Assembly (NCBI GenBank): GCA_947626565.1 | Contig: CANQSQ010000008.1 | Location: 1 to 53,119, forward strand | From: an uncultured Bacilli bacterium | GTDB taxonomy: Bacteria; Bacillota_I; Bacilli_A; RF39; UBA660 | Length of the DNA stretch: 53,119 nt | Direction: 5' to 3' | In this document: positions 51,368 through 53,119 of the stretch, in pieces | How positions within the stretch are numbered: position 1 is the stretch's first letter | Layout: the number at the start of each line of letters is the position of its first letter | The notes under the pieces: generated by a model | What the model was told of the DNA's origin: nothing | The model's input: only the letters and a program-made list of their open reading frames with translations | Databases searched by the model: none | Made by a program: the position numbers and the translations under genes

Positions 51368-53011
51368 ATGAAGAAACATAATACAGTCAAAGTCGTTCTT
51401 ATAACATTATTGTTATTTTTATTACTTACTTGGATATTTCCAGCTGCTTATTTTTCAGGTGAGTATATTGATCAAGGACGCATTCAAATGGGACTATTTG
51501 ATATGTTCAATTATCCATTAACTTCATTGTCATATTTTGGATATATTGCATTATTTATAGTTCTAGTTGGAGGATTTTATGGAATTTTATATAAAATTCC
51601 AGCTTATCGTACGTTTTTAGATAGAATAGTGAAAAAATGTACAGGTAAAGAAAAAATTATTCTTTCAGTTATAATGTTAATTTTTGCAGTTGCTACTTCA
51701 ATATGTGGATTAAACATTGGTTTAGCAATCTTTATACCTTTTGTTGTTTCACTAATTTTATTGATGGGGTATGATAAAATTGTTGCAGCTTTAACTACTG
51801 TTGGTTCAATTACAGTTGGTCTTGCTGGAACTACTTATGCATATTCTAATATTTCAATTTTGTTAAGTTCATTAAATTTAAAAGTTGATTACGAAATTGG
51901 TGTTAGAGCAATTATTTTACTTGTTGGTTTAATTGTATTAATTTTTAATACTTTAATGTATATTAAGAAAGAAAATAAAGTTACTAAAGTAGAGAAGAAG
52001 ACAATTAAACATGTAGAAGAAAAAGTAGAAGATAAAAAGGTAGAAGTAAAAGAAGAAAAAGAAGAGAAAGTAGAAAAGAATTCTAAGAGTACTTCTAAAG
52101 CAGCTGATAGTAAAAAATCTTCAAATTCAAGTAAGTCTTCAAAAAAGGGAAAATCAACTACTAAATCAGGTAAGAAAAATAATAATAAAGCTGCCGTAAA
52201 GGATGAGGATATTATTGTGGTAAAAGAATCTATAAGTGAGGATACTGATGAGGATTTAGTACCAACTATAGTTGATAGTAAACATAAAATATGGCCATTA
52301 GTTCTTGGATTTATCTTGTTATTTGTAGTATTAATCTTAGCATTTGTTCCATGGGGAGAAAGTGGTTTTGGAGTAAATTGGTTTGATAATGCGACAACAA
52401 AAGTATTGGAGTATGAAGTTTTTAAATTCCCAATATTTGCTAAATTGTTAGGAACAGTTAATTCTTTTGGAAATTGGTCAATTACTGACATGTTCTTACC
52501 ATTAGGTATTTTAGTATTATTTTTAGCTTTAGTTTATAAAGTTAAATTTGATGATATCTTAGATGGATTTGTAAATGGTGCTAAAAAGGCTTTAGGTCCA
52601 GCAGTTATTGTTATATTAGTTTATACTGCTTTAGTATTAGTTACATATCATCCATTCCAATTAACAATTTATAAGATGATATTAGGTTTATCAAAAGGAT
52701 TTAATATTGCAACGACAGCAATTGTTGCTATATTAGCAAGTTTATTTAATGCTGATCCTTCATATGTATACCAAAGCGTTATTCCATATTATACTAGTGT
52801 AGTTACTAATTCAGATAATTATTCTATAGTAGCAATTATGTTCCAATCATTATATGGTTTGACAATGTTAGTTGCACCTACAAGCTTAGTATTAATGGGA
52901 ACATTATCTTATTTAAAAGTTAACTATAAGGATTGGTTAAAAAATGTTTGGAAATTTTTAGTTGAATTCTTAGTAGTATTATTAATTATCTTTATAATTT
53001 TAGCTATGTAA
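51368..53011 (+). CDS. Ion-transporter-superfamily permease with a large charged loop (YfcC-like)
   Basis: Polytopic membrane protein of 547 residues with about 10-12 hydrophobic segments in two halves. Opening residues include TWIFPAAYF, reminiscent of YfcC-family (AitC) permeases; PVLVALAP-type motifs of amino-acid importers are absent. Residues about 201-306, between the halves, are a Lys/Glu/Ser-rich stretch with poly-lysine-serine runs, which should lie on the cytoplasmic side and be disordered. Substrate unknown. It stands alone, with promoter and terminator. Could instead belong to a related dicarboxylate-type family. Confidence 0.7.
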   Translation: MKKHNTVKVVLITLLLFLLLTWIFPAAYFSGEYIDQGRIQMGLFDMFNYPLTSLSYFGYIALFIVLVGGFYGILYKIPAYRTFLDRIVKKCTGKEKIILSVIMLIFAVATSICGLNIGLAIFIPFVVSLILLMGYDKIVAALTTVGSITVGLAGTTYAYSNISILLSSLNLKVDYEIGVRAIILLVGLIVLIFNTLMYIKKENKVTKVEKKTIKHVEEKVEDKKVEVKEEKEEKVEKNSKSTSKAADSKKSSNSSKSSKKGKSTTKSGKKNNNKAAVKDEDIIVVKESISEDTDEDLVPTIVDSKHKIWPLVLGFILLFVVLILAFVPWGESGFGVNWFDNATTKVLEYEVFKFPIFAKLLGTVNSFGNWSITDMFLPLGILVLFLALVYKVKFDDILDGFVNGAKKALGPAVIVILVYTALVLVTYHPFQLTIYKMILGLSKGFNIATTAIVAILASLFNADPSYVYQSVIPYYTSVVTNSDNYSIVAIMFQSLYGLTMLVAPTSLVLMGTLSYLKVNYKDWLKNVWKFLVEFLVVLLIIFIILAM

Positions 53012-53014
53012 TAA

Positions 53015-53041
53015 GAAAGGAGTCGTAAGACTTCTTTTTTT
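53015..53041 (+). terminator. Terminator after the permease
   Basis: AAGGAGTC-GTAA-GACTTCTT with one G-U pair, followed by T. Confidence 0.7.
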
Positions 53042-53043
53042 GT

Positions 53044-53067
53044 TTATAAGGAATTTTCTCCTTATAA
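53044..53067. other. Inverted repeat after the terminator
   Basis: TTATAAGGA and TCCTTATAA are perfect nine-base arms around ATTTTC. No T tract on the plus side; function unknown. Confidence 0.4.
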
Positions 53068-53087
53068 AGAACGATATAAAAAATGAA

Positions 53088-53109
53088 GGAGTGACAATTA
53101 AGTCACTCC
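53088..53109 (-). terminator. Hairpin, possibly terminating a gene beyond the window
   Basis: GGAGTGAC and GTCACTCC, eight-base arms around AATTAA. On the minus strand it is followed by TTCATTTTTT, so it may end a leftward gene that lies to the right of the window. Confidence 0.45.
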
Positions 53110-53119
53110 AAAACAATTC

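Noticed and set aside
51889-52491. 200-codon open frame on the minus strand
   Set aside because: Antisense to the permease; its Ser/Phe/Leu composition is the reverse of the Lys/Glu-rich loop.
1-53119. tRNA and rRNA genes near the origin
   Set aside because: I looked in the intergenic gaps for GTTC-containing arms and CCA ends and saw none; most gaps are too short.

Overview
The window is about 53 kb around the replication origin of a very AT-rich, endospore-type member of the Bacillota (class Bacilli). Supporting evidence is the conserved gene order rpmH-rnpA-yidC-jag-mnmE-mnmG-rsmG-noc-parA-parB on the left and dnaA-dnaN-recF-gyrB-gyrA on the right, with transcription diverging at about 13.1-13.5 kb. 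TGG encodes Trp and TGA is a stop (for example at the yabG/veg and trmN6/rsmI overlaps), so the code is the standard bacterial one. An uncultured gut-type Bacilli lineage near RF39 or Erysipelotrichales would fit, but that is inference.

Left arm (0.1-13.1 kb, minus strand). The ychF GTPase lies at the edge. Next is a parA-parB-mscS-DUF951-AbgT-family transporter operon. A separately promoted noc paralogue of parB follows, then mnmE-mnmG-rsmG and rpmH-rnpA-yidC-jag. DnaA-box clusters upstream of dnaA and in the dnaA-dnaN gap mark a bipartite oriC.

Right arm (13.5-53 kb, plus strand). After dnaA-dnaN comes a ComK-family competence regulator in the slot where many Bacilli carry yaaA. recF-gyrB-gyrA follow. 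The 1.4 kb gyrA-ffs gap holds five Noc-type sites alternating with five parS sites; four of the parS sites have a DnaA-box-like 9-mer 1-2 bp downstream. Next are a small SRP RNA, tadA, dnaX, yaaK, recR, a short bofA (absent from a long-ORF search), holB, ricT, trmN6, rsmI, pth, mfd, an unknown coiled-coil-type gene, and spoVT. A T-box leader precedes metG. tatD is followed by two related membrane-anchored proteins and a SipW-type signal peptidase, then ksgA, yabG, veg, spoVG, yabP, yabQ, divIC, tilS, ftsH, mscL, dusB, an RDD protein, lysS and an ion-transporter-type permease.

How it fits together. Parts for initiation (DnaA, oriC), segregation (ParA, ParB, parS), nucleoid occlusion (Noc and its sites), topology (gyrase) and spore development (SpoVT, BofA, YabG, YabP, YabQ, SpoVG, RicT) are packed around the origin. 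The most striking feature is the gyrA-ffs array, where target sites for ParB, Noc and probably DnaA are interleaved in one repeat of about 230-250 bp. The protein partners are encoded in the same window, with specificity residues that match their predicted sites. The Noc protein is itself unusual: it lacks the N-terminal membrane-targeting helix and carries a long disordered linker.
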